Shown here one piece after another: positions 16,057 to 22,998 of a stretch of DNA of 64,000 bases. Under the pieces are notes generated by a model. That model made no database searches. It saw nothing but the letters and a program-made list of their open reading frames with translations, and had not been told where the DNA came from. Source of the stretch: Paenibacillus agricola (lineage in GTDB: Bacteria; Bacillota; Bacilli; Paenibacillales; NBRC-103111); the NCBI RefSeq assembly GCF_011440305.1, contig NZ_JAAOIW010000005.1, positions 62,001 to 126,000 of the forward strand, read 5' to 3'. Within the stretch, counting starts at the first letter, position 1; every line of letters begins with the position of its first letter. The translations under genes and the position numbers were made by a program.

Positions 16057-16709
16057 ACGGTCACCAACGCTTCTTTTACCTTCCGTGGACGTCCGCGTTT
16101 CTTCTTGACCGGTTCAATCGCAATAACTTCCGTTTCAACTACACGCGATTCTCCACTCAACGGAAATATATTAACGAGCGCCGACGTAATATCCTTCGCG
16201 AGTTTCATTACAACGGATAACCGCGTATTTTGAAGCACGAAGTATTCCATGAATCCGCCGACGTTCACCACGCCTGATATCGCGTAATCGCCTACTTCCG
16301 GCAGGTGCGTTTTTCCTACGCCAGCGCCCGGCTTAATTGCGCCTTTATGTGCGTTTAATAAGCCGACGGAGCTCGATTGCCCGAGACACGCGTCAATCGC
16401 GATAACCGTTTTACCCGCAGGCAGTCCCGCAACTCGCTCCGCCAGGTTGACGGCATGAGTCGGATCATCCAGCGTACCGACTACGTTCCCGTATCCAATG
16501 CCGCGCAGAAACGTTCCGACTAACGGGCCCAGCGAATCACCACTTGAACGGTCGGTTCCGATGCAGACGAAGATAACGTCATTCACCGTTAAGTGGTTCG
16601 GAATTAGCGCGGATAATGCCGTTGTAAGCTCGGTCGCACCGTTCAACCTACCGTACTTGACTCCGCTAAAAACGTCCTCATGCGCTACCGCTACGTTACC
16701 CTTCGCCAA
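16053..16709 (-). CDS. YyaC-family (DUF1256) spore-protease-like protein with AT-hook-like tail
   Basis: The protein has 218 residues. VIFVCIGTDRSSGDSLGPLVG, DDPTHAVNL, TVIAIDACLG and YAISGVVNVGGFMEYFVLQN match the YyaC/HybD-like fold of sporulation protein YyaC. Residues 200 to 218 add KKKRGRPRKVKEAL, whose RGRPRK core is an AT-hook-like minor-groove motif absent from typical YyaC. TTG 16709 overlaps the upstream stop. The presence of a sporulation-linked fold in a phage early operon is unusual. Function is unknown; DNA-linked peptidase is speculative. Confidence 0.75.
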   Translation of the reverse strand: MAKGNVAVAHEDVFSGVKYGRLNGATELTTALSALIPNHLTVNDVIFVCIGTDRSSGDSLGPLVGTFLRGIGYGNVVGTLDDPTHAVNLAERVAGLPAGKTVIAIDACLGQSSSVGLLNAHKGAIKPGAGVGKTHLPEVGDYAISGVVNVGGFMEYFVLQNTRLSVVMKLAKDITSALVNIFPLSGESRVVETEVIAIEPVKKKRGRPRKVKEALVTV

Positions 16710-17096
16710 TTAAACCGCCGCCTTTTCATCGGATTTTAAAACGATACCCTCAACCGCTTCCCGTAACCGCTCACTGTGTCCGCGGATTATTTGAGCGAGC
16801 TCTCCGAGACTTTGTACGGTCTTCATCGTATCTGAACCGGAATCAATAACCGCCTGGCGCAATACAACGTCCTGCAACGCTGCATTTAAGCCAGCCGCTG
16901 TCATACCGTAATAGCCGATGTTACGCCAGTCTTCGTGGGGCTCGGTTGATAACGTTGGATCCGCAGCTAATCGCGCGCTAAAGCCGGGCGCTTTCGCCGG
17001 ATCGACCATATGGCGCTCCTGCACGATGAGCGAGCGTTCGCCATCGGATGTTAACCGGAATGATTGCGTTAAGGATACGTTAAGTTTCGTTGTCAT
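16710..17096 (-). CDS. Phage protein of unknown function
   Basis: The protein has 128 residues: an N-terminal beta segment (LNVSLTQSFRLTSDGERSLI), a loop, and a helical C-terminal half (SLGELAQIIRGHSERLREAV). ATG 17096 follows GAGGTGACGTATCT and overlaps the upstream stop by 4 nt. No family is recognised. Confidence 0.5.
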   Translation of the reverse strand: MTTKLNVSLTQSFRLTSDGERSLIVQERHMVDPAKAPGFSARLAADPTLSTEPHEDWRNIGYYGMTAAGLNAALQDVVLRQAVIDSGSDTMKTVQSLGELAQIIRGHSERLREAVEGIVLKSDEKAAV

Positions 17097-17527
17097 AGAT
17101 ACGTCACCTCCGTCGATTCTTCCACGTTAAGACCCGCGATGTTGATTCCGAGCTCGCTTAGTACGAATAGGATTCCGCGTTGATATCCGGAGTCGTACGG
17201 GAACATGTCCGCGAAGTGGGAAGCGTGTTCGTATTTATCGCGGATATTCTCGTAAGCAATTCGCCTCAATTCGTCCGCTGACGGGTTTAACGGTTCGACC
17301 GTTGTATATCCGTTAAGGACAGCCGCGAGGTAGTTGCGCCGGTTCAGCGCTGTCTCATCGTAATAGCGGAGGATTGTTTTAGCGTGCGCATTTCCGTCCG
17401 CTAACGCCCGCCTACGGATGGCTTCGATATTCAGCGGATCGACTTGGCTGTATACGATGTGGCTACGGTAATATTCGAGTGCTAACGCGACTTCGACGGG
17501 AATGACGGGAATTAATACGTTATTCAT
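17093..17527 (-). CDS. DUF1642-like phage protein, paralogue 1
   Basis: The protein has 144 residues. It opens VLIPVIPVEVALALEYYRS and contains YLAAVLNGYTTVEPLNPS, the 'IP...NGYxVE' layout of the DUF1642 group found in early regions of Firmicute phages. It overlaps the next paralogue (17524-17910) by 4 nt and shares the same order of boxes, so the two are a tandem duplication. Function unknown. Confidence 0.55.
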   Translation of the reverse strand: MNNVLIPVIPVEVALALEYYRSHIVYSQVDPLNIEAIRRRALADGNAHAKTILRYYDETALNRRNYLAAVLNGYTTVEPLNPSADELRRIAYENIRDKYEHASHFADMFPYDSGYQRGILFVLSELGINIAGLNVEESTEVTYL

Positions 17528-17910
17528 ACGTTCACCCCTTCGATTTTGACGTTAACTATGCGGAGGACGTCTTCTATCGTCCACATACGTATTTGAGCCA
17601 TTTGCCAAGCGGTGTCGGCGGGATTAGCGGCTACCTTCGCGAGTGATTCGTACCAATTCCGAACGTACTCATGCGCGGCTTCCTCCGGCGTTTTCTCGAC
17701 GGTCCAGCCGTTAACTAACGCAGCGAGCAACGTGTCGAACGGGATTGAACGCAATATATCGTAATCCCTACCCTCGTAATCATTAGCGTTGAGAACCTTA
17801 TATACGAATGATTGCGTACTACTTTCGCCAATTTTGCTACGTAGGACTTCGATAGCGTCCGCCTCTTCACGCGATATAGCCGGAATTAATACGTTTGGTG
17901 CGATTGACAT
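17524..17910 (-). CDS. DUF1642-like phage protein, paralogue 2
   Basis: The protein has 128 residues. It has VLIPAISREEADAIEVLRS at the start and LLAALVNGWTVEKTPEEAA in the middle, parallel to its downstream neighbour. ATG 17910 follows GAGGAGGTTACGTA and lies 34 nt after copy C of the 31-nt motif, so it probably heads the operon that runs through YyaC and SprT to the loader. Function unknown. Confidence 0.6.
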   Translation of the reverse strand: MSIAPNVLIPAISREEADAIEVLRSKIGESSTQSFVYKVLNANDYEGRDYDILRSIPFDTLLAALVNGWTVEKTPEEAAHEYVRNWYESLAKVAANPADTAWQMAQIRMWTIEDVLRIVNVKIEGVNV

Positions 17911-17943
17911 TACGTAACCTCCTCGTTTTTTTTTCTTACGATT

Positions 17944-17974
17944 ACTACGTTGCCGACCGCTTGGAGACCGTACA
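17944..17974 (-). promoter_or_regulatory. 31-nt bipartite motif, copy C, upstream of the DUF1642-like pair
   Basis: It matches TGTACGG-N12-CGGCAACGTAGT on the minus strand and lies 34 nt before ATG 17910. Leader length after a putative CGTA -10 core would be about 25 nt with an A-rich stretch and GAGGAGG. Confidence 0.75.
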
Positions 17975-18034
17975 CTCTACGCGGATAAATTCGTACGTAC
18001 TGTATCACGATTGCTACAGCGGAATACGGAATAC

Positions 18035-18641
18035 GACATTTGTCCATATGAAACCCATACGAACGGCTGCGATCCGATACGGCTATTACGCGAATACTAC
18101 ATTTGTCCATGCGGGCATCCGCGGATAAGTAGCGGGGTATTACGGACGATAACGGTAGTGAACGTAGGTTAACGTTTAATAACGGAGTAAAGAGCGTTAT
18201 AAGAGCGTATATAAAGATCTTAAGTACTTAAGTTCTTTAAGATCTTAAGAACTAAGGTTATTCACTACGTTCATAACCTCCGTAATCGGCGGAAAAGAAC
18301 GCCTCTACGGGATGACTAATAGATTAATCCGCGTAAGCACTAAAAAACAAAAGATAAAACCGTTGGAATCCGGCCACCAAACGGCCCCTTTCGCAATCCG
18401 CACCGCCGCCCACACGTCCGCCATACGATTCTCCCGTATATTTACCGTGAAATTAGCGTGTTTGACCGTCTGGACGATAAAATGTTCATCCGAAGTATGA
18501 AACGCGCTAATTTCCCGTCGAGATTAAGCCGAGCGCTAGGAGGGCGTTTTTGATACGGGCGGCTGTCGTCGATGGCGAGCGTTCAACGTGAGGGAGCGTT
18601 ATGAAGTCACTTGATTACGTATAAAAACGACATTTATCCAT
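18035..18641. repeat. Three copies of a GACATTTGTCCAT-like element
   Basis: Copies at 18035-18047, 18098-18110 and 18629-18641 differ at one or two positions. The middle of each is GACA/TGTC with a 2-nt centre (one copy has T for G, one A for G). Flanks are also similar (ATACG or AAACG before, ATATG or ATACG after). They are direct repeats, spaced 63 and 531 nt. Confidence 0.55.
18213..18290. repeat. Cluster of palindromes and inverted repeats
   Basis: Two AAGATCTT palindromes flank CTTAAGTACTTAAG, itself a perfect 14-bp palindrome; the second AAGATCTT is bracketed by AGTTCTT and AAGAACT. Next come AGGTTAT and ATAACCT arms 11 nt apart near 18254-18278. The stretch is AT-rich among GC-richer phage DNA, as at many origins or recombination sites. 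Confidence 0.6.
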
Positions 18642-18758
18642 ATACGTATTGTATCGTTAAGAGAGCGTTGGTGATACGTAATGGAATCGTTGGCGCGATT
18701 CGAACGGTTAGACTGCGACTTTGAACGATTACCTACTTCGCTCATTTACGCTACTTAA

Positions 18759-19472
18759 CTATGCCGCGTTTGAAAGACGTCGAGCAATGAAATCGATACC
18801 TTTCGGCGTAACACGCGTAGTAGGAAAGGCGGTTACTACTCCCTTAACTTTTCGCACCGCCTCCACTACTTCGAAATACCCTGAGTTAATATACTGCTGA
18901 TATGGGACGTTCTCCTGCGTTAATACTTTTAGAACGCGTAACTTGTTAAACATAGTGTTACGACCTAACCCGATCGCCTTGGCTACCTGTGCCATAGACT
19001 GCGTACCTTCAGCAAACATGAAAGTATCGAAAGCCTCAACTTTTGGAGATTGTTCCGCAATAACCTTTTCTGCCGACAGACGTAATTGACGCTCTTCATG
19101 TAACCGCGTTACCGTTTTAAGAAGTAATTCCGGATCATCTAACAGTGAGTCCGTCGCGTACATTCCGTTTTGGCGTATTGACGGGAGGACTTCGTGAGTA
19201 ATCCAACGTTTGAACGCCTTGGCTTCCGGCTTACTACTACGAATAATTAAACTATATAGACCGGCTTCGCTGATAATATTAGCTTCTGGACCACCCTCAG
19301 AAATTCTTAGGGTCGATTTTTCGTCAGCATCCAGAGCGCGAATTGCTTCCGTTGGATTTGAAAGACCGATGGATTCGCAAATATCTTTAACTACCCACCA
19401 CGGCTCGCCGTTAACTACTACCGTTCTAACCTCGTTTTCTTCATAATTGAATACGTGTTGAATTTGTCTCAT
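18759..19472 (-). CDS. Bro-N/ANT antirepressor
   Basis: The protein has 237 residues. The N-terminal Bro-N domain is clear: NGEPWWVVKDICESIGLSN, ISEAGLYSLIIRSSKPEAK, FKRWITHEVLPSIRQNGMY. The C-terminal half (MAQVAKAIGLGRNTMFNKLR, then TRVTPKGIDFIARRL) is the KilAC/ANT antirepressor domain. Such proteins inactivate the phage repressor or bind DNA during induction. ATG 19472 follows GGAGGCGATACGA; the longer frame to 19616 runs through the 31-nt motif and is rejected. Copy D of that motif is 89 nt upstream. Confidence 0.9.
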   Translation of the reverse strand: MRQIQHVFNYEENEVRTVVVNGEPWWVVKDICESIGLSNPTEAIRALDADEKSTLRISEGGPEANIISEAGLYSLIIRSSKPEAKAFKRWITHEVLPSIRQNGMYATDSLLDDPELLLKTVTRLHEERQLRLSAEKVIAEQSPKVEAFDTFMFAEGTQSMAQVAKAIGLGRNTMFNKLRVLKVLTQENVPYQQYINSGYFEVVEAVRKVKGVVTAFPTTRVTPKGIDFIARRLSNAA

Positions 19473-19560
19473 TCGTATCGCCTCCGAATAGTCTATTAGA
19501 TTACACATATCAATACGCAACGCTCGAACTGTTTCGCGCATGTTTCGTGTAATCTCATTA

Positions 19561-19591
19561 ACTACGTTGCCGCTCGGAGGATTTCCGTACA
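19561..19591 (-). promoter_or_regulatory. 31-nt bipartite motif, copy D, upstream of the antirepressor
   Basis: It matches TGTACGG-N12-CGGCAACGTAGT on the minus strand, between the integrase terminator and the antirepressor start. Confidence 0.75.
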
Positions 19592-19603
19592 CTTTCGCAA
19601 ATA

Positions 19604-19640
19604 GAAGCAACGCCACTCCGTTATAATCAGCGGCGTTGCT
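19604..19640 (-). terminator. Intrinsic terminator after the integrase gene
   Basis: On the minus strand AGCAACGCC and GGCGTTGCT form a 9-bp stem followed by TTCTATTT, immediately after the integrase stop. Confidence 0.7.
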
Positions 19641-19648
19641 CCGTTTAT

Positions 19649-20635
19649 TTAATCGTTATCATCGTCGTGCAAATGTTCTAGCGGAGAGAACTTACGATGT
19701 TGCTTCGCAATGTCAGCGCCAAATAATGAGACGTATGTCTGGACCATTTCGACCGTAGTATGACCGAGCATCTTCTGTAGAGAGAACGCGTCCCCTCCGT
19801 TCATTATGTAAAACTTCGCAAATGTATGACGGAACGTATGCGGACTCACACGTACGCCTTTTATTCCCGCAGCGATACCGAGTTTCTGTATATTCTCCTG
19901 CACCGTACGCCGCTTAATCGCGCTGTTATCGATATTGACGAATAGGAAATCGTGATCCAACGGACCGCGTATAGCAACGTATTTCTTCATCTGTTTTTCC
20001 AACGTAGCCTGGAACGGCACAAAACGCTCCTTGCGCCCCTTGCCGAATACTTTGATAACGCGTTCCTTCCAGTAGATATCCGTTACCTTAAGCCCCTCCA
20101 GCTCGCATATGCGGATGCCCGTTTCAATAAGAAGCTGAACCGTTGTATAATCGCGGAATCCCGTAAACGACTGCTGATCGGCGGCTTTTAACAACGCTTT
20201 AACTTGATCCGTAGTGAATGCCGGTATGATCCGCCTCTCCGTCCGTAGTAGCTCAACGTGTTCAGCCGGATTCGTTGGCAGAAAACTCCGCTCATTAAGG
20301 AAACGGAAGAACGTCCGCCATCCCTTCAAATTCGTATTGACCGTCGTATCCTTAACGCCAGAATTCAACTTCGCCATAATCGCGGTCTTCAATAACGCCT
20401 CCGTTACGTCGATCGGACGTTCAGCTTTCGCGATGAGTAGATACTTAACGAGTTCTTTTAACGAATTCCGGTAATACTTAACGGTGAAGCTACTGAGGTT
20501 CTTCACGGTGCAGTCGTAGAGGAACGTAGCGACCGCTGTGTCGTAGTCTACGGCTTCCATCGCATATTTACTTGTGCCGTCCTCTACGAAGGCTGTAACG
20601 GTGTTTGGACGCCTTGTACGCGAGTTGTTCGCCAT
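19649..20635 (-). CDS. int: Tyrosine integrase of the prophage
   Basis: The protein has 328 residues and is XerC/D-like. The N-terminal SAM-like core-binding domain spans about 30 to 130 (KYYRNSLKELVKYLLI). Catalytic residues are visible: Arg in LIETGIRICELEGL, Lys near KGRKERF, HTFRH, GHTTVEMVQTY with the nucleophilic Tyr near residue 303. It is the last gene before the host border and transcribed inwards, the usual place beside attR. ATG 20635 lies 12 nt after AAAGGAGG; a GTG 8 codons earlier is inside the ribosome binding site. The host tRNA promoter upstream may read into it. Confidence 0.92.
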   Translation of the reverse strand: MANNSRTRRPNTVTAFVEDGTSKYAMEAVDYDTAVATFLYDCTVKNLSSFTVKYYRNSLKELVKYLLIAKAERPIDVTEALLKTAIMAKLNSGVKDTTVNTNLKGWRTFFRFLNERSFLPTNPAEHVELLRTERRIIPAFTTDQVKALLKAADQQSFTGFRDYTTVQLLIETGIRICELEGLKVTDIYWKERVIKVFGKGRKERFVPFQATLEKQMKKYVAIRGPLDHDFLFVNIDNSAIKRRTVQENIQKLGIAAGIKGVRVSPHTFRHTFAKFYIMNGGDAFSLQKMLGHTTVEMVQTYVSLFGADIAKQHRKFSPLEHLHDDDND

Positions 20636-20806
20636 AACGCAAAAATACCTCCTTTCCACTTTTACGCGGCTAAGAGGTATCGAATATAGACGGATATTAA
20701 CGTGACGGCTCGTTTATTGCGTGCCGCACGGAAGATGTAAGTTTACGCCGAACTGCGAATCTATCGGATTTTCTACGTAAAGCGCTAGGTACGCTAATAC
20801 CGCAGT

Positions 20807-20848
20807 AGGCAACGATTGGGCTCCGTAAGGCAACGTTTGGCATCCGTA
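20807..20848. repeat. Two tandem 21-bp repeats inside the attachment region
   Basis: Units 20807-20827 and 20828-20848 follow AGGCAACG-N-TTGG-NN-TCCGTA and agree at 18 of 21 positions. They lie 27 nt inside the element from the tRNA fragment, a layout like integrase arm-binding sites. Confidence 0.55.
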
Positions 20849-20874
20849 TAAATACGAGCCTATCCGCTAGAATT

Positions 20875-20913
20875 ACCTGAACCGTGCGCGTCTGCCAATT
20901 CCGCCATGACCGC
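20875..20913 (-). tRNA. 5' half of a tRNA-Leu(CAG) split at the anticodon loop (right attachment site)
   Basis: Reading on the minus strand from 20913: acceptor strand GCGGTCA, D arm (GCG, GAATTGGCAGA, CGC), anticodon stem CACGG and loop TTCAGGT with CAG. The expected 3' strand CCGTG does not follow, and no T-arm (GTTCGA) is found in the next 100 nt. The gene is therefore cut at the anticodon loop, where tyrosine integrases often cross over. The 3' half should be at the other end of the element. Confidence 0.75.
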
Positions 20914-20963
20914 TTGTAACCGTTACTTTAGCACCAGAAGCACCGCCTAACGGGACAGAAAAT

Positions 20964-20992
20964 AATATATCACGATAGGAAACGGATGTCAA
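20964..20992 (-). promoter_or_regulatory. Promoter of the split tRNA-Leu, now pointing into the prophage
   Basis: TTGACA (20987-20992), 17 nt, TATATT (20964-20969) on the minus strand, about 50 nt upstream of the tRNA 5' end. With the tRNA interrupted, transcription would continue toward the integrase. Confidence 0.7.
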
Positions 20993-21009
20993 CGGCAACC
21001 TTATTTATT

Positions 21010-21249
21010 TTAATACAAGGGATCAGGTGTCTCTTGCAGCCATTCATTATGGCGGTCCTCGGTAAACGGTTGGTAATGGTAATTGCGGTTTAACTTGACG
21101 ATATTCCGGTTCTGCTTGCGGATTGCGACTGTTTGGTCATCCCATGCCACAACGATACCTTTCACATCATTCTTGGGATCGGCATCCCTTACTACACGAA
21201 GCCTGGTTCCATCCAGACGGTATTGGTCTAATTGCTCTTCACTAATCAT
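21010..21249 (-). CDS. Small conserved-looking host protein, SH3/LSm-like
   Basis: The protein has 79 residues. ATG 21249 follows GGAGAGGAGCGAAAGCA. The sequence LDGTRLRVVRDADPKNDVKG and IVVAWDDQTVAIRKQNRNIV suggests five short strands of an SH3 or LSm-like barrel. It is the first host gene beyond the integrated element. Function unknown. Confidence 0.55.
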   Translation of the reverse strand: MISEEQLDQYRLDGTRLRVVRDADPKNDVKGIVVAWDDQTVAIRKQNRNIVKLNRNYHYQPFTEDRHNEWLQETPDPLY

Positions 21250-21352
21250 TGCTTTCGCTCCTCTCCTTCGGGTATCTAGAATAGAATACCCCATTACAAG
21301 CATACAATAAACAAGTCATGAATATATAAACCAGTTAAAGGAGTAATTCATT

Positions 21353-21664
21353 GTGGACAAAAAGACCTATTACGTCGCAGTAGGCTCCAGTGAAATCCTA
21401 GAGCCTGAGGACATGACTGGCAACTTCGAATTTGAGATTATCGCCTCTGAAGAGGAAGTTGACCAGCTTCAGGAATTGTTCGAAGAAAATGAGGATGCAC
21501 ATGATGATACCTATATCCGTTCGCATCTCCCCTTTCCGTTACACGATAATAATAGGGGGAATAGCACCGCCGACTATTACATGACCCAAATCTACAGCAA
21601 GCTGCACCAGTTGGGCACCCATGAGACCAAAGCCCATATTGAGAGCATGAACATCTTGCCATAA
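21353..21664 (+). CDS. Host protein of unknown function
   Basis: The protein has 103 residues, starting at GTG 21353 after AAAGGAGTAATTCATT. An N-terminal strand (KKTYYVAVGSSEIL) is followed by an acidic helix (SEEEVDQLQELFEENEDA) and a His/Asn-rich part. No family or catalytic motif is recognised. Confidence 0.6.
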   Translation: MDKKTYYVAVGSSEILEPEDMTGNFEFEIIASEEEVDQLQELFEENEDAHDDTYIRSHLPFPLHDNNRGNSTADYYMTQIYSKLHQLGTHETKAHIESMNILP

Positions 21665-21686
21665 AAACAATTATCGAAATGTTAAC

Positions 21687-21722
21687 AAAAAAACCTATTC
21701 CCTCCATGGAGAATAGGTTTCC
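21687..21722 (-). terminator. Hairpin terminator between convergent genes
   Basis: AAACCTATTC and GAATAGGTTT pair over 10 bp with a 10-nt loop. The long T run follows on the minus strand, so it mainly ends the 21752-22162 gene; it may also serve the plus-strand gene. Confidence 0.8.
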
Positions 21723-21751
21723 CTACTGCTATAGATCGTATATACGCATGA

Positions 21752-22162
21752 TTAGCTTACATGTTCTTTAGAATCATTAGTTTCGAACCAATAATCCAAC
21801 ACTTTGCTGGACATCACCCGTTTACTGATATAATCAACTTGCTGCTCCGAAAAATTTTGCTGCCACTCTACCTCAAGCTCATTGCACAATTTCACAATGG
21901 TCAATAGCTCGGACCATGCGACATATCTTTTGTACCAGAAAAATTGAGGATGTTCAATCATATAGGGATACAGATCATCAAACTCTGTATGTTTACAATC
22001 GAGGGCACGTTCAAAGTGAATTTTAGCTTCGCCTAACTTGGTCATGAAAAATTCATTTGGAATTTCATTCCCCATAGCAAATGCCTCCTCTCTTATGCAT
22101 AACTCCATTATAAAGGAAAACAAGCTCGGATGGAAGGCTTTGTAATTTTGTAAATTATTCAT
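21752..22162 (-). CDS. Helical host protein of unknown function
   Basis: The protein has 136 residues, mostly helical and rich in Glu, Phe and Trp (MIEHPQFFWYKRYVAWSELL). It follows xpt by 12 nt and is probably cotranscribed. No family is recognised. Start may be at an internal ATG (MGNEIPNEFF), which has a GGAGGCATTTGCT-type site; the longer frame is kept with reserve. Confidence 0.5.
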   Translation of the reverse strand: MNNLQNYKAFHPSLFSFIMELCIREEAFAMGNEIPNEFFMTKLGEAKIHFERALDCKHTEFDDLYPYMIEHPQFFWYKRYVAWSELLTIVKLCNELEVEWQQNFSEQQVDYISKRVMSSKVLDYWFETNDSKEHVS

Positions 22163-22173
22163 CCGACTTGCCC

Positions 22174-22746
22174 TTACTCGAAAATAATAGTTCCCGATTC
22201 CATCGAAACAATTTTGGCCAGCGATTCCACGCGGATTCCAGTCTCCCGAATGGTCCTGCCCCCAGCTTGAAAGGTCTTCTCTACGGCTATGCCTACACCT
22301 ACCAAATGCGCCCCCGAGCGACGAATAATCCGGATTAATCCTCTTGCTGCATCTCCATTAGCAATAAAGTCATCAATTAACAAAATCCGGTCCTCGGCCG
22401 CAAGAAACTCTCTAGCGACCATGATATCGGTGACAAAGCCTTTAGTGAATGAAGGTACACGTTCACTGTATATTTCTGCTGAATCCGAGCTTAACGGCTT
22501 TTTACGTCTGGCAAACACCATAGGTACGTTCAGAATTTGAGCAGCAGCGAATGCAATCGGAATACCCGATGATTCGATGGTCAAGATTTTGGTAACATTT
22601 TCCTCGGCAAACAGCCGTGCAAATTCCTTGCCCATCTCTGTCGTGAGTACGGGATCTACTGCATGGTTCATAATAGCATCCAATTTTATTACATCATTTG
22701 AAAGAACGACTCCAATTTCTCGTATACGCTGTTTTAACATTTCCAT
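22174..22746 (-). CDS. xpt: Xanthine phosphoribosyltransferase
   Basis: The protein has 190 residues, the normal length. It converts xanthine and PRPP to XMP in purine salvage. The PRPP-binding motif is ILLIDDFIANGDAA near residue 123, preceded by ILTIESSGIPIAFAAAQ and followed by VGIAVEKTFQAGGR, as in Firmicute Xpt. ATG 22746 follows GGAGGAGTTAGAAAG. I saw no purine riboswitch in the 250-nt upstream gap, which is unusual for xpt in relatives. Confidence 0.92.
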   Translation of the reverse strand: MEMLKQRIREIGVVLSNDVIKLDAIMNHAVDPVLTTEMGKEFARLFAEENVTKILTIESSGIPIAFAAAQILNVPMVFARRKKPLSSDSAEIYSERVPSFTKGFVTDIMVAREFLAAEDRILLIDDFIANGDAARGLIRIIRRSGAHLVGVGIAVEKTFQAGGRTIRETGIRVESLAKIVSMESGTIIFE

Positions 22747-22998
22747 CTTTCTAACTCCTCCATCCGAAAAATCCCTTCTCGTTAACTTATCACAAGGTTA
22801 ATAAACGTTTCAAGTCCAACTTTAATAAACTTTAAAAGTTTCGAAACTTTATGCTCGGGTAATACGTTAATAAAGGTATATTATCAAAAAAATTTTCTAT
22901 TTAAGTTAAATCGCCTTGAATTAGTCATATTTGGACTTTGAACAGCTTGCCAGTACAGAGTATGATTATAAGGCTTATTAACTTAACGGAAGGCCAGG

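Larger units (their letters stand above)
17975..18758. other. Gene-free, repeat-rich control region of the prophage
   Basis: No convincing gene is seen on either strand over nearly 800 nt. It contains three copies of a GACATTTGTCCAT-like element (18035-18047, 18098-18110, 18629-18641), whose core is an inverted repeat with a 2-nt centre, and a palindrome cluster at 18213-18290. Small frames exist (a 50-codon minus-strand frame starting near 18745, for example) but lack ribosome binding sites. It could hold the phage origin, a packaging signal or operators. Confidence 0.5.

Noticed and set aside
17910-18110. Minus-strand reading frame of 66 codons upstream of the DUF1642-like gene
   Set aside because: It runs through the 31-nt motif and two GACATTTGTCCAT-like repeats, has no ribosome binding site, and its VYG..GNVV pattern comes from the conserved DNA motif.
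18312-18500. Plus-strand frame of 62 codons in the repeat-rich region
   Set aside because: No ribosome binding site, unusual residue use, and no similarity that I recognise.
19473-19616. 48-codon N-terminal extension of the antirepressor
   Set aside because: It crosses the 31-nt motif and lacks a ribosome binding site; the ATG at 19472 has a strong one and matches Bro-N starts.
22747-22998. Purine riboswitch upstream of xpt
   Set aside because: I looked for the conserved three-way junction core and did not find it; only AT-rich sequence is present.
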